From Streptococcus ilei (GTDB lineage: Bacteria > Bacillota > Bacilli > Lactobacillales > Streptococcaceae): DNA of 64,000 nt. The stretch lies in the NCBI RefSeq assembly GCF_000479335.1, contig NC_022584.1, forward strand, positions 1,798,001 through 1,862,000, written 5' to 3'. Of the stretch, positions 55,899 to 63,921 are shown one piece after another; position 1 is the stretch's first letter; every line of letters begins with the position of its first letter. The position numbers and the translations under genes are program-made. Below the pieces are notes generated by a model that saw only the letters and a list, made by a program, of their open reading frames with translations, made no database searches and was not told where the DNA came from.

Positions 55899-58163
55899 TT
55901 AGGTTTGACTTGTGGCAACTTCTGGAAAAAGCTTGTCTAGGATTTTTGGAGTGATAGCTTGTCCAGGACCTTCAGCACAATAGGTGTGAATATACATAGA
56001 GGGATTGAAGTTGAGCTCGATACAAGTGCAATGAGGTTTTTCCTTGCTAGCAGGCTGAGTTCTATCTGGAATGATGAGGTCAACCCCGCAAGCCCAGGCC
56101 CCCATGCTAGTTGCCATAGCTGCTGCCAATTCTTGGTAAGAGGAATCTATTGTCTCAGTGACATCAATAGAGTCACCACCCGTAGAGATGTTGGAGTTAC
56201 GGCGGAGATTGACCTTTTTCCCTTCTGGGAGAATATCATCAGGTGCATAACCTTGCTGAGTTAACATCAATTGTTCGATGTCTCCTAGCTTAATGATTTC
56301 CAGAGGTGAGCGGTGGTCACGGCCTCGCAATGGATTGGCATTTTTCTGAGCGACTAATTCACGAATGGTATGTTTGCCATCACCGACAACATTAGCAGCG
56401 ACACGAAGGAGGACAGCCTCACAACGCCCGTCCAGAATGAAGAAACGGTATTCGGTTCCTGGGATAAATTCTTCAACAAGAACAGCTGTATCTTCTGCAA
56501 AGGCAATCTCGAGAGCTTTCTTATAGTTATCAAGGCTGGCAGGCTCTTGGAAAATGGAAATGCCCAGACCGAAGTTGGTTGATTTTGGTTTAACCACAAT
56601 TTGCTTGCCCTTGATAAGAGGATAGTAGGCTAGACCTTGTTCTAGACTGGTAAATTCGTCGCCGGCAGGGACAGGGAAGCCAGCATCAGCCAGGATTTTT
56701 TTGGTCACGGTTTTATTAGCCATGGCAAGAGGAACTACATAGTTGTCTTTTGAGGTCATGTTACCATTTTTGACGTACTCAACATGATCTTTATGCCAGA
56801 GTTTAAGGAATTGATCCTGCTCATCTAGGATTTCAAAATGAAGCCCTTTTTGAATGGCATCAAAGAGCAGCATCTGGGTAGAAAGTTCCATCTCCTCATA
56901 ACCCTTAAGGGCATAGTGGGCAGTCCAGTCGTAATCATGATAGGCAAGCGCCTTGTCAAGGGCAAAGTCAGAAAGGGACTTGTCTTTGATATGAGGAAGA
57001 AGTTGAGCAGCTAGTGTCTTGTTCGGATCTGCAAAGGCATCTTTAACTTGTTTGACCAGACCTTGATGATAGTCACCAAGCCCAAAATGTTGCACCAGTT
57101 GGTCTAGAGCTGTCGTAATGTTCTGAGTTTCAGCTTCAGAAGGTAGAGGTTCTAAAGGATGAGAGAGGGCAATTTTTTCATTCAGCGCGTGACCTTGAGC
57201 CAGAGCCTGATCAACATTTTCAGGGGCATCCAGCCAGAGGAAGGCTAGAAGGAGTAGGTGTACGGTATCCATGGTAGTTTGGCTAATACCGATACGCTCA
57301 AAGGGGTTGAGGTCGAAGTTACGGAATTCTAGGTAGGTGATTCCCTTGTCAAGGAAGGAGCGATTAACCTTTTGTCCACGGAAACGAACAGCCGAGTAAA
57401 ATTCCTTTTCCGCAATCAAATCACCTTGTTCGATATAGTTTTCGATGGCAGAGACATAGTCTTCTAGGCTTGCAAAAGATACTTGTATTTCTTCCTTATT
57501 GACATAACCATGGTCGCTGTTTCGGAAGGAACGCACGAGTTCTGGCACTTCTTGGTCGAAGAAGCCTTGCTCAGCAACAGGTGCAGCACCAAAGAGATAG
57601 GTGATCACCCAACGATAGCGCAAATAGTTCTGAGCCAACTTAAGATAGAGGGCATTTTTGAAAGCAATTATATCAATCTGGTCACTTTCTTGGAATAGGG
57701 CCTCAACCAAATCTTTCCCTAGTTCCATATTATAGTGGATACCTGAGATAGCTTGTAGTTTAGTTCCGTATTTTTCGGCCAGGTAGTTACGATAATGGCG
57801 TTCAAATTCATTTTCCAGTTGGGCAACTTGAATTTCCTGGGCGTTGATACGAGGAGGCATGGACAAGGGCCAGAGAAGTTCATCTTTACTGATGGAACGT
57901 CCAGCTACATCGGTAATGGCTCCAAGAAATCGACGAGCCTCAGTGGTAGATTTAGCAACTGGTGTGATGAGTTCCATCTGAAACTCACAAAAATCTGTTT
58001 GAATATAAGGGTGGAAACTTCGAGCTCCTAGGCAGGAAGGGTGAGGCGTATGTGCTAATTTTCCCTGTCTATCGACACGAAGACTTTCGCGTTCAATTCC
58101 AAAGTTAGCTTGAAGGATAGGGCTAGTAGGCTCCAGCTTTTGAAGCAGTTGATTTATAATCAT
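55899..58163 (-). CDS. gshF: Bifunctional glutamate-cysteine ligase / glutathione synthetase
   Basis: A 754-aa fused enzyme that makes glutathione from Glu, Cys and Gly. The N-terminal half is a GshA-type ligase (NFGIERESLRVDRQGKLAHTPHPS, QTDFCEFQMELITP); the C-terminal third is an ATP-grasp ligase (VVKPKSTNFGLGISIF, VLVEEFIPGTEYRFFILD, CIELNFNPSMYIHTY). This fusion is typical of streptococci and Listeria. A -10-like TATAAT lies on the minus strand at 58199-58204. Confidence 0.96.
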   Translation of the reverse strand: MIINQLLQKLEPTSPILQANFGIERESLRVDRQGKLAHTPHPSCLGARSFHPYIQTDFCEFQMELITPVAKSTTEARRFLGAITDVAGRSISKDELLWPLSMPPRINAQEIQVAQLENEFERHYRNYLAEKYGTKLQAISGIHYNMELGKDLVEALFQESDQIDIIAFKNALYLKLAQNYLRYRWVITYLFGAAPVAEQGFFDQEVPELVRSFRNSDHGYVNKEEIQVSFASLEDYVSAIENYIEQGDLIAEKEFYSAVRFRGQKVNRSFLDKGITYLEFRNFDLNPFERIGISQTTMDTVHLLLLAFLWLDAPENVDQALAQGHALNEKIALSHPLEPLPSEAETQNITTALDQLVQHFGLGDYHQGLVKQVKDAFADPNKTLAAQLLPHIKDKSLSDFALDKALAYHDYDWTAHYALKGYEEMELSTQMLLFDAIQKGLHFEILDEQDQFLKLWHKDHVEYVKNGNMTSKDNYVVPLAMANKTVTKKILADAGFPVPAGDEFTSLEQGLAYYPLIKGKQIVVKPKSTNFGLGISIFQEPASLDNYKKALEIAFAEDTAVLVEEFIPGTEYRFFILDGRCEAVLLRVAANVVGDGKHTIRELVAQKNANPLRGRDHRSPLEIIKLGDIEQLMLTQQGYAPDDILPEGKKVNLRRNSNISTGGDSIDVTETIDSSYQELAAAMATSMGAWACGVDLIIPDRTQPASKEKPHCTCIELNFNPSMYIHTYCAEGPGQAITPKILDKLFPEVATSQT

Positions 58164-58204
58164 AGAGTCACCTTTTCATCTAATGTTAGTGTTAGTCTAT
58201 TATA

Positions 58205-58472
58205 AATAGGAACAAAAAACAAATTTCTGCTACGTATGGCTATGATTTACCAACATTTAACGCAAGTTTGTGAAAAATGAGCAGGTTTTAGAGTTGTTTT
58301 TTCTCTACCTATTTTTCTAAAACTGGGGAAAATCTGATATAATAAGCTTTGTAGGTGTATTATATTAATACTTACAGAACCGAACTATTCCCCTATTTAA
58401 GAAATATTGATTCAAATTTTATGAAATCAATCAGTAAATATCGTTCATAAAAACCTTGATATTACGCTATTT
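58205..58472 (+). other. Intergenic stretch upstream of gshF
   Basis: No gene. A + strand -10-like TATAAT lies at about 58338. A hairpin GTAGGTGTATTA / TAATACTTAC lies at about 58351-58375 without a T-run. The significance is unknown. Confidence 0.4.
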
Positions 58473-58667
58473 TTAGTCCAACTGAAACTCATACTTTCCA
58501 AACCAGGTTTTACGAAAAGTTTTATTTGCACCAAATGATTTTAAAAGTATTCGGATATTTTCAAATTCATCGTTAATCTTCTCGATCGACAGGTACTTTA
58601 ATTGTTTAATGAAAGAGAGGAACCATAACCTAAATATGGATACTTCATCTGGCTCATCAATGTTCAT
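58473..58667 (-). CDS. Doubtful hypothetical ORF, 64 aa, possible gene remnant
   Basis: The minus-strand frame encodes MNIDEPDEVSIFRLWFLSF.. ending KYEFQLD. It has no ribosome site. The same frame stays open further upstream without a start, across the promoter of the + strand membrane gene. It could be the tail of a lost gene. Confidence 0.25.
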   Translation of the reverse strand: MNIDEPDEVSIFRLWFLSFIKQLKYLSIEKINDEFENIRILLKSFGANKTFRKTWFGKYEFQLD

Positions 58668-58670
58668 GTG

Positions 58671-58739
58671 ACCAGATAGTCCGATAATTCGACCACTTAT
58701 CCAAATTTCCTTGTCACCTTTGCCTTGGTTTGCTATAGT
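58671..58739 (+). promoter_or_regulatory. Promoter with LytTR-type direct repeats, membrane gene
   Basis: ACCAGATA (58671-58678), 13 bp, ACCACTTA (58692-58699), 11 bp, -35 TTGTCA (58711-58716), 17 bp, -10 TATAGT (58734-58739). The repeat period is 21 bp (two helical turns), as in LytTR sites. The same layout occurs at 59324-59391. Confidence 0.65.
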
Positions 58740-58793
58740 AGGATTATCGAAAGAAGCCAGTCTTCTGATAATATTACAAAAAGAGGTAGTATC

Positions 58794-59105
58794 ATGAAAA
58801 AATTAATTGGTTTTGGATTTATCCTTGCAGCTATCGCCGTCATCACCTTTAGTATCATTGGTTATCCCAAAATAGATGCCAATCTTTGGCCCTTGGTTCC
58901 AGTTGTCTTGTTTGCTTTCTTTACTTTTGAAAATGCACTCAAGAAAGACTACAAGTCTAGTTTGATCTGTGCAGTGATTGGCTTGATCATTGCCAATGCC
59001 ATCTATGATCTTCTTCCAATTTCAAATGGGGTCGTGATGACTGCGGGTGTCTTGGCCTGTCTTGGTCTAGGTTTTCTCTTTCCAGACGCATCAAAAGAAA
59101 AATAA
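58794..59105 (+). CDS. Small membrane protein, LiaF-type transmembrane domain only
   Basis: 103 aa with about four hydrophobic helices (MKKLIGFGFILAAIAVITF.., VVLFAFFTFENALKKDY, ICAVIGLIIANAIYDLLPIS, GVVMTAGVLACLGLGFLFP). It resembles residues 1-100 of the LiaF-like protein at 59873 in order and spacing (MK-KLIG-, LP-SN-VV) but lacks the C-terminal domain. ATG 58794 follows AAGAGGTAGTATC. It probably belongs to the same regulatory circuit as the LytTR gene. Confidence 0.75.
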   Translation: MKKLIGFGFILAAIAVITFSIIGYPKIDANLWPLVPVVLFAFFTFENALKKDYKSSLICAVIGLIIANAIYDLLPISNGVVMTAGVLACLGLGFLFPDASKEK

Positions 59106-59129
59106 TGCTTCCGATTTTATTCGCTTTAG

Positions 59130-59304
59130 GAGAGTGGGACAGAAATCGGTCATTCGTTAGAATTCGATTTCGTCGTCCCACCTCCGCACAGTTGAGTAGG
59201 GCTGTAAAAGCTGATGAAATCAGCGTAGTAGAGCCCACTCAACCACTGCGTCTTGCTCGACAATCCAAAGACAATTGAGAGACTAGGACTTTTGTCCTAG
59301 CCTC
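59130..59304 (-). repeat. Dispersed ~175-bp intergenic repeat, copy 4
   Basis: Nearly identical to copy 1 (8565-8739) in reverse orientation, starting GAGAGTGGGACAGAAATCGG and ending in the GACTAGGAC..GTCCTAGCCTC hairpin with TTTTT. It separates the small membrane gene from the LytTR operon and can terminate the former. Confidence 0.88.
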
Positions 59305-59323
59305 TTTTTAGCTATCTGAAAGA

Positions 59324-59391
59324 ACCACTTAGGGGCTGAAAATAACCACTTACCGAAAAGGACTTGTAAGATTTTGAACAGCTGTTATAAT
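59324..59391 (+). promoter_or_regulatory. LytTR operon promoter with perfect direct repeats
   Basis: ACCACTTA (59324-59331), 13 bp, ACCACTTA (59345-59352), 11 bp, -35 TTGTAA (59364-59369), 16 bp, -10 TATAAT (59386-59391). The position just upstream of -35 fits an activator site; autoactivation by the LytTR protein is inferred. Confidence 0.7.
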
Positions 59392-59421
59392 GTTACTAAC
59401 AAAGGTTAAGAAAGGAGTCCT

Positions 59422-59868
59422 ATGAAAGTTCGCATCGAATTAGATCCGCAGATGGATGAGCCAGAAATGATCATCCGGGCTCCTCGATTGACGGAGGAAG
59501 TCGCCCGCTTGCAACAGTTGATCTTGGAGCAAAAAATGACGCCACTGACCTTTTACAAGGATCGAAGCGAGTACTTCGTAGATGTGTCAGAAATTCTCTT
59601 CTTTGAGACAGATGGCGAAAAGATTTATGGGCATACCAGAGAAGAGGCCTATGAGGTTCGTCAAAAACTCTATGAGTTGGAAGAAATCTTGCCGATTGCT
59701 TTCTGTCGCATCTCCAAGTCGACCATTGTCAATGCCAAGCAGATTTATTCTATTGAAAAATCTTTTTCGGGAACTAGTACAGTAAACTTTTATCAAACCC
59801 ATAAACAGGTACACGTGTCCCGGCACTATTATCAACTCTTAAAAGAACGGTTAAAGGAAATGAGGTAA
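59422..59868 (+). CDS. LytTR-family DNA-binding regulator
   Basis: 148 aa: a short N-terminal helical part (MKVRIELDPQMDEPEMIIRA) and a C-terminal LytTR domain (TFYKDRSEYFVDVSEILFFETDGEKIYGHT..., FCRISKSTIVNAKQIYSIEK, HVSRHYYQLLKERLKE). It has no receiver domain, so it is not a classical response regulator. It resembles HdrR/BrsR-type LytTR regulatory systems, where a cotranscribed membrane protein holds the regulator inactive. ATG follows AAGAAAGGAGTCCT; the gene lies 4 bp before its membrane partner. Confidence 0.88.
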   Translation: MKVRIELDPQMDEPEMIIRAPRLTEEVARLQQLILEQKMTPLTFYKDRSEYFVDVSEILFFETDGEKIYGHTREEAYEVRQKLYELEEILPIAFCRISKSTIVNAKQIYSIEKSFSGTSTVNFYQTHKQVHVSRHYYQLLKERLKEMR

Positions 59869-59872
59869 CAAG

Positions 59873-60568
59873 ATGAAAAATAAATTAATTGGGATTTTCT
59901 TAATCCTCTTAGCAACCCTAGTGCTCTTACAAGGTTATTTTGTAAAATGGGAAATCAGTATCTGGACGCTGGCTTGGGTTGTTTTACTAGCAGTCCTTTC
60001 CCTCTCAAGTTTTTTGAAGCGGCACTTTGGCTGGGGCTTCCTATATGGGATTTTGCCCCTCTTCTCCCTGAATGGTCAATACCATTTTCTTCCAGTATCC
60101 AATTCGGTGGTCATCTTTTCTTCTATTTTAGCGGTGATTGGTCTGAATATTCTCTTTAAGCCCTCTAAAAAAGCGAAAACGACTTGGAGTTCCTATTCAG
60201 CAGGATCACATGCCCAAGCTGCTGGCAATGATATCGATGTTTCCTTTTCTACAGTGACCAAGTATTTGAATGACCAGAACTTTACAGGTGGAAGTGCCGA
60301 TGTGAGTTTTGGAGAAGCTTCGATCTATTTTGATAATTGCCGGATGGAAGGTCCGTCTGCCCAGTTCGCAGTGGATGTTTCCCTTGGAAGTCTGAGCCTC
60401 TATGTTCCAAGCGACTGGCGGGTTCACGTCAATGTAGAAAATTCTCTGTCAGCCATCCAACACCAGGAAAATCCAAGCAATTTAACCAGCAAGGACTTTT
60501 ACATCGTTGGAGAGGTCTCACTGGGGAACCTAGAAATCATCTATGTAGGTGAGAAATCCTTCGAATAA
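59873..60568 (+). CDS. LiaF-like membrane protein, probable LytTR partner
   Basis: 231 aa. Residues ~1-95 have four hydrophobic helices (KLIGIFLILLATLVLLQGYF...). The soluble C-terminal part (~115-231) is a repetitive beta-rich domain like the LiaF/VraT C-terminus (DIDVSFSTVTKYL, SADVSFGEASIYFDNC, FAVDVSLGSLSLYVPSDW, IVGEVSLGNLEIIYVG). LiaF senses or damps envelope-stress signalling. Here it is coupled to a LytTR regulator, not to LiaRS. Confidence 0.82.
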   Translation: MKNKLIGIFLILLATLVLLQGYFVKWEISIWTLAWVVLLAVLSLSSFLKRHFGWGFLYGILPLFSLNGQYHFLPVSNSVVIFSSILAVIGLNILFKPSKKAKTTWSSYSAGSHAQAAGNDIDVSFSTVTKYLNDQNFTGGSADVSFGEASIYFDNCRMEGPSAQFAVDVSLGSLSLYVPSDWRVHVNVENSLSAIQHQENPSNLTSKDFYIVGEVSLGNLEIIYVGEKSFE

Positions 60569-60686
60569 GCCTATCTAAGAAAAACTTATTCAAAGGTCTT
60601 GCCAAGAGGAAGTTTTTTTGGTAATATAGTACGGTATGTGGTGCTAGCACATCCGTAATATTAGATCTAATAGGAGGCAAAACAGA

Positions 60687-60875
60687 ATGGCTAAAGTATG
60701 TTATTTCACTGGTCGTAAGACTGTATCAGGAAACAACCGTTCACACGCGATGAACCAAACCAAACGTGCCGTAAAACCAAACCTTCAAAAAGTAACTGTC
60801 CTTATCGATGGTAAACCTAAAAAAGTTTGGGCTTCAGCTCGTGCATTGAAATCTGGTAAAGTAGAACGCGTTTAA
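60687..60875 (+). CDS. rpmB: 50S ribosomal protein L28
   Basis: 62 aa, complete: [28 protein letters not shown] start and [18 protein letters not shown] end. No zinc cysteine pairs. ATG follows AATAGGAGGCAAAACAGA. Monocistronic. Confidence 0.97.
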   Translation: MAKVCYFTGRKTVSGNNRSHAMNQTKRAVKPNLQKVTVLIDGKPKKVWASARALKSGKVERV

Positions 60876-60884
60876 TCAGAAATC

Positions 60885-60906
60885 AGGATCTCTTGGAGGT
60901 CCTTTT
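60885..60906 (+). terminator. rpmB terminator
   Basis: AGGATCTC-TTG-GAGGTCCT followed by TTT and a second T-run. Confidence 0.75.
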
Positions 60907-61031
60907 CTTTTTTCTTCGTTTTTTTCTCTTTTTGAACATTTGTATCAACCGATAGGAGAAAGGTGTATCCCTTTTACACGCGCCCTCTTTTATGGTAAAA
61001 TAGAATATAAAATACTTTTGAGGTAGAAATT

Positions 61032-61397
61032 ATGACAGTAAAAATCAATACAAAAGATGGTCAGATTGAATTGACCGATGATGTCATCGCAACTGTTGTA
61101 GGCGGTACAGCCACTGAAATTTTTGGAGTGGTTGGAATGGCCAGCAAAAAAGCGATTAAAGATAATTTCCAAGCTCTCTTAGGTAAGGAAAACTACTCTA
61201 AGGGTGTAGTTGTGAAGACAACAGAAGCAGGAAGTATTGCGGTTGATGTTTACACTGTTTTGAGCTATGGTACAAAAATTAGCGAAGTCTCAAAAAATAT
61301 TCAAGAGCGTGTCAAATTCAGTCTAGAAAATCAACTTGGAATCACAACGGATACAGTCAACGTCTATATCCAAAACATTAAAATTGTGGGAGAATAA
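61032..61397 (+). CDS. Asp23/Gls24 family envelope stress protein
   Basis: A 121-aa DUF322 protein (YloU-like): GQIELTDDVIATVVGGTATEIFGVVGMAS, then GIAVDVYTVLSYGTKISEVSKNIQERVKFSLE-type blocks and VNVYIQNIKIV. It is placed two bases before fakA, as is usual in Firmicutes. Confidence 0.93.
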   Translation: MTVKINTKDGQIELTDDVIATVVGGTATEIFGVVGMASKKAIKDNFQALLGKENYSKGVVVKTTEAGSIAVDVYTVLSYGTKISEVSKNIQERVKFSLENQLGITTDTVNVYIQNIKIVGE

Positions 61398-61399
61398 TC

Positions 61400-63064
61400 G
61401 TGTCTAAAATTACAACTAGTTTATTTCAAGAAATGGTCCAAGCAGGGGCTACTCGCTTAAATAAACAAGCCGAGTATGTCAATTCATTGAACGTTTTTCC
61501 TGTACCAGATGGTGATACTGGAACCAATATGGGGATGACCATTGAAAATGGTGCAAAAGAAGTAGCCGATCGCTCTGCTTCAACTGTTGGAGAAGCAGCA
61601 AATATCTTTGCGAAAGGGCTTTTGATGGGAGCGCGTGGAAACTCAGGAGTGATTACGTCACAATTGTTCCGCGGATTTTCTCAAAGTGTCAAAGACAAGG
61701 ATGAATTGGATGGAGCAGCTCTTGCGGCAGCCTTTCAAGCAGGGGTTGAAGTAGCCTATAAAGCGGTAATGAAGCCTGTAGAAGGAACCATCTTGACCGT
61801 TTCTCGTGGTGCTGCCATCGGTGCCAAGAAAAAAGCAGAATCTACCAATGATGCTGTCGAAGTCATGCGTGCGGCCCTTGAAGGAGCTAAGACAGCTCTT
61901 GCCAAAACACCAGATATGCTTCCTGTATTGAAGGAAGTCGGTGTGGTGGACTCTGGTGGTCAAGGTTTGGTCTTCATTTATGAAGGGTTCCTATCAGCTT
62001 TGACAGGAGAATTTATCGCTTCTGAAGAATTTGTGGCGACTCCAGCAACCATGTCAGAAATGATCAATGCAGAGCACCACAAGTCCGTAGCGGGCCATGT
62101 GGCAACCGAAGATATCACCTTTGGTTACTGTACAGAGATCATGGTCGCTTTGAAACAAGGCCCAACCTATGTCAAAGACTTTGACTACGATGAATTCCGT
62201 AACTATTTGAACAATCTTGGGGATTCTCTACTAGTCGTTAACGATGATGAAATCGTCAAAGTCCATGTCCATACTGAAGATCCAGGTCTTGTTATGCAAG
62301 AAGGATTGAAATATGGTAGCTTGGTCAAGGTAAAAGTAGACAACATGCGCAACCAGCATGAAGCACAAGTTGAAAAAGAAGAGCGTCAAGCGAAACCAGC
62401 TAAAGCAAAAGAATATGCGATCATCGCAGTCGTTGCGGGTGACGGATTAGCGGATATCTTCAAAGCGCAAGGTGTGGATTACATCATCTCTGGTGGTCAA
62501 ACTATGAACCCATCAACAGAAGACTTTGTCAAAGCTGTTGAAGAGTTGAATGCGCGCAACATCATTATCTTGCCAAATAACAAAAATATCTTGATGGCCG
62601 CTCAATCAGCAGCAGAAGTCATTGAACAACCTGCAGTTGTCGTAGAGACCAAGACCATCCCTCAAGGATTGACCAGTCTTCTTGCCTTTGATGAGAGCAA
62701 GTCTATTGAAGAAAACCATGATCGAATGGCAGCAGCGATTGAAGATGTGGTGTCAGGTAGTGTGACGACAGCCGTTCGTGATACAACCATTGATGGCCTT
62801 GAAATCCATGAAAACGACAATCTTGGAATGGTCGATGGCAAAATCGTTGTTTCCAATCCAGATATGATGGAAACCTTGACAGCAACCTTTGATAAGATGT
62901 TGGACGAAGATAGTGAAATTGTTACGATCTATATCGGTGAAGATGGTCAAGAAGATCTAGCCAATGAGTTGGCTCAAAACTTGATGGCTAAATATGAGGA
63001 CGTTGAAGTCGAAATTCATCAAGGAAATCAACCAGTTTACCCATATTTGTTTAGCGTTGAATAA
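61400..63064 (+). CDS. fakA: Fatty acid kinase catalytic subunit, DAK2 domain protein
   Basis: A 554-aa YloV/FakA. The N-terminal DhaL-like nucleotide domain has NVFPVPDGDTGTNMGMTIENG with Mg-binding aspartates and LLMGARGNSGVITSQLFRGFS; middle and C-terminal DAK1-like parts follow. FakA phosphorylates fatty acids presented by FakB. The start is GTG 61400 with GGGAG upstream; no ATG fits the conserved N-terminus. Coupled to the asp23-like gene. Confidence 0.93.
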   Translation: MSKITTSLFQEMVQAGATRLNKQAEYVNSLNVFPVPDGDTGTNMGMTIENGAKEVADRSASTVGEAANIFAKGLLMGARGNSGVITSQLFRGFSQSVKDKDELDGAALAAAFQAGVEVAYKAVMKPVEGTILTVSRGAAIGAKKKAESTNDAVEVMRAALEGAKTALAKTPDMLPVLKEVGVVDSGGQGLVFIYEGFLSALTGEFIASEEFVATPATMSEMINAEHHKSVAGHVATEDITFGYCTEIMVALKQGPTYVKDFDYDEFRNYLNNLGDSLLVVNDDEIVKVHVHTEDPGLVMQEGLKYGSLVKVKVDNMRNQHEAQVEKEERQAKPAKAKEYAIIAVVAGDGLADIFKAQGVDYIISGGQTMNPSTEDFVKAVEELNARNIIILPNNKNILMAAQSAAEVIEQPAVVVETKTIPQGLTSLLAFDESKSIEENHDRMAAAIEDVVSGSVTTAVRDTTIDGLEIHENDNLGMVDGKIVVSNPDMMETLTATFDKMLDEDSEIVTIYIGEDGQEDLANELAQNLMAKYEDVEVEIHQGNQPVYPYLFSVE

Positions 63065-63093
63065 TCAAAAAATTTCAAAAATAGCAGGAAAAA

Positions 63094-63126
63094 GAGCCAA
63101 AAAAATGATTTTTTGGCCCTTTTTTT
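63094..63126 (+). terminator. fakA terminator
   Basis: GAGCCAAAAAA / TTTTTTGGCCC stem with a four-base loop, followed by TTTTTTT. Confidence 0.8.
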
Positions 63127-63166
63127 GATAAAAAAAACTTTATGAAAGCGATTAGATAGGTGTTTT

Positions 63167-63195
63167 TAGACAATTTTTATTTGATATGTTATACT
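63167..63195 (+). promoter_or_regulatory. Promoter of the lipoprotein gene
   Basis: TAGACA (63167-63172), 17-bp spacer, TATACT (63190-63195). Confidence 0.65.
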
Positions 63196-63225
63196 TTAGA
63201 AAAATAGAAATAGGAGAAAAAGCAA

Positions 63226-63795
63226 ATGAAAAAGGTAATCTGCTTTTTAGGAGCTTTGCTTTTTGTGATGACGGGGTGTGCTACTAAGTCTCAGTCCACA
63301 GAAACATCAAAAAGCTCAACCACTACTTCGATAGAAAAAAGTGAAACTGTTACTAGTGAGGCAAAGGAAGAAACCAAAGTTCTCACTGCAAAAATCAATG
63401 GCAATCAACATCGCTACACCATCACGACAAAAGGTGATAAGGTTCAGAAATTAAAGTTAGATGTTTTATCAGCCTTGCCAGAAAAAATCGCCACTAATTC
63501 AGCTAATCTAAGTCCTGAAGAGATGACAAAAATTATTAATGAAGGCTTGCAGTCAGATTCAGAATACAAGGCTCTGAAAGACATGGCTGGCTTCAGTATC
63601 GAATATAAGGTCACTCCAGAGAAAAAATTAGCCTCAACGGTCTCTGTTGATATGGAAACTATTGATTGGGACAAGGTTAAAGACCTATCTTACTTTAAAG
63701 ATCTTGGTATCGGTGACCTAAAAGACATCAAGGCATCGACTGTTTTCACAGGATTAAAACTCCACGGTTTTAAAGAAGAAACGCCAGCACCATAG
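63226..63795 (+). CDS. DUF1307-like lipoprotein
   Basis: 189 aa. Signal peptide with lipobox VMTGC (Cys 18), then a Ser/Thr/Glu-rich spacer to ~50 and a YehR/DUF1307-like domain (HRYTITTKGDKVQKLKLD, GFSIEYKVTPEKKLASTVSVDMETIDWDKV). It should be anchored on the outer face of the membrane. The function of the family is unclear. Confidence 0.85.
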   Translation: MKKVICFLGALLFVMTGCATKSQSTETSKSSTTTSIEKSETVTSEAKEETKVLTAKINGNQHRYTITTKGDKVQKLKLDVLSALPEKIATNSANLSPEEMTKIINEGLQSDSEYKALKDMAGFSIEYKVTPEKKLASTVSVDMETIDWDKVKDLSYFKDLGIGDLKDIKASTVFTGLKLHGFKEETPAP

Positions 63796-63821
63796 GTTCG
63801 GACTCTTGTCCGGCCTTTTTT
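63795..63821 (+). terminator. Terminator after the lipoprotein gene
   Basis: CGGAC-TCTT-GTCCG extended to GGTTCGGAC / GTCCGGCC, then TTTTTT. Confidence 0.8.
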
Positions 63822-63827
63822 ATTTTC

Positions 63828-63893
63828 CATGACATTTGTCATGTCAGCCAGTGACAAAATCATCTAGTAGCCTGTTATTCCTTTCGCTATAAT
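63828..63893 (+). promoter_or_regulatory. Palindromic operator and weak promoter before last gene
   Basis: CATGACATTTGTCATG (63828-63843) is a perfect 7+7 bp inverted repeat with a TT centre. A third half-site, TGACA, follows at 63852-63856. The -10 TATAAT is at 63888-63893, but no -35 is recognisable. The layout suggests a dimeric activator, perhaps of response-regulator type. Confidence 0.5.
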
Positions 63894-63921
63894 AAAGTCA
63901 GAAAGTAAGAGGTAAGGAAAA

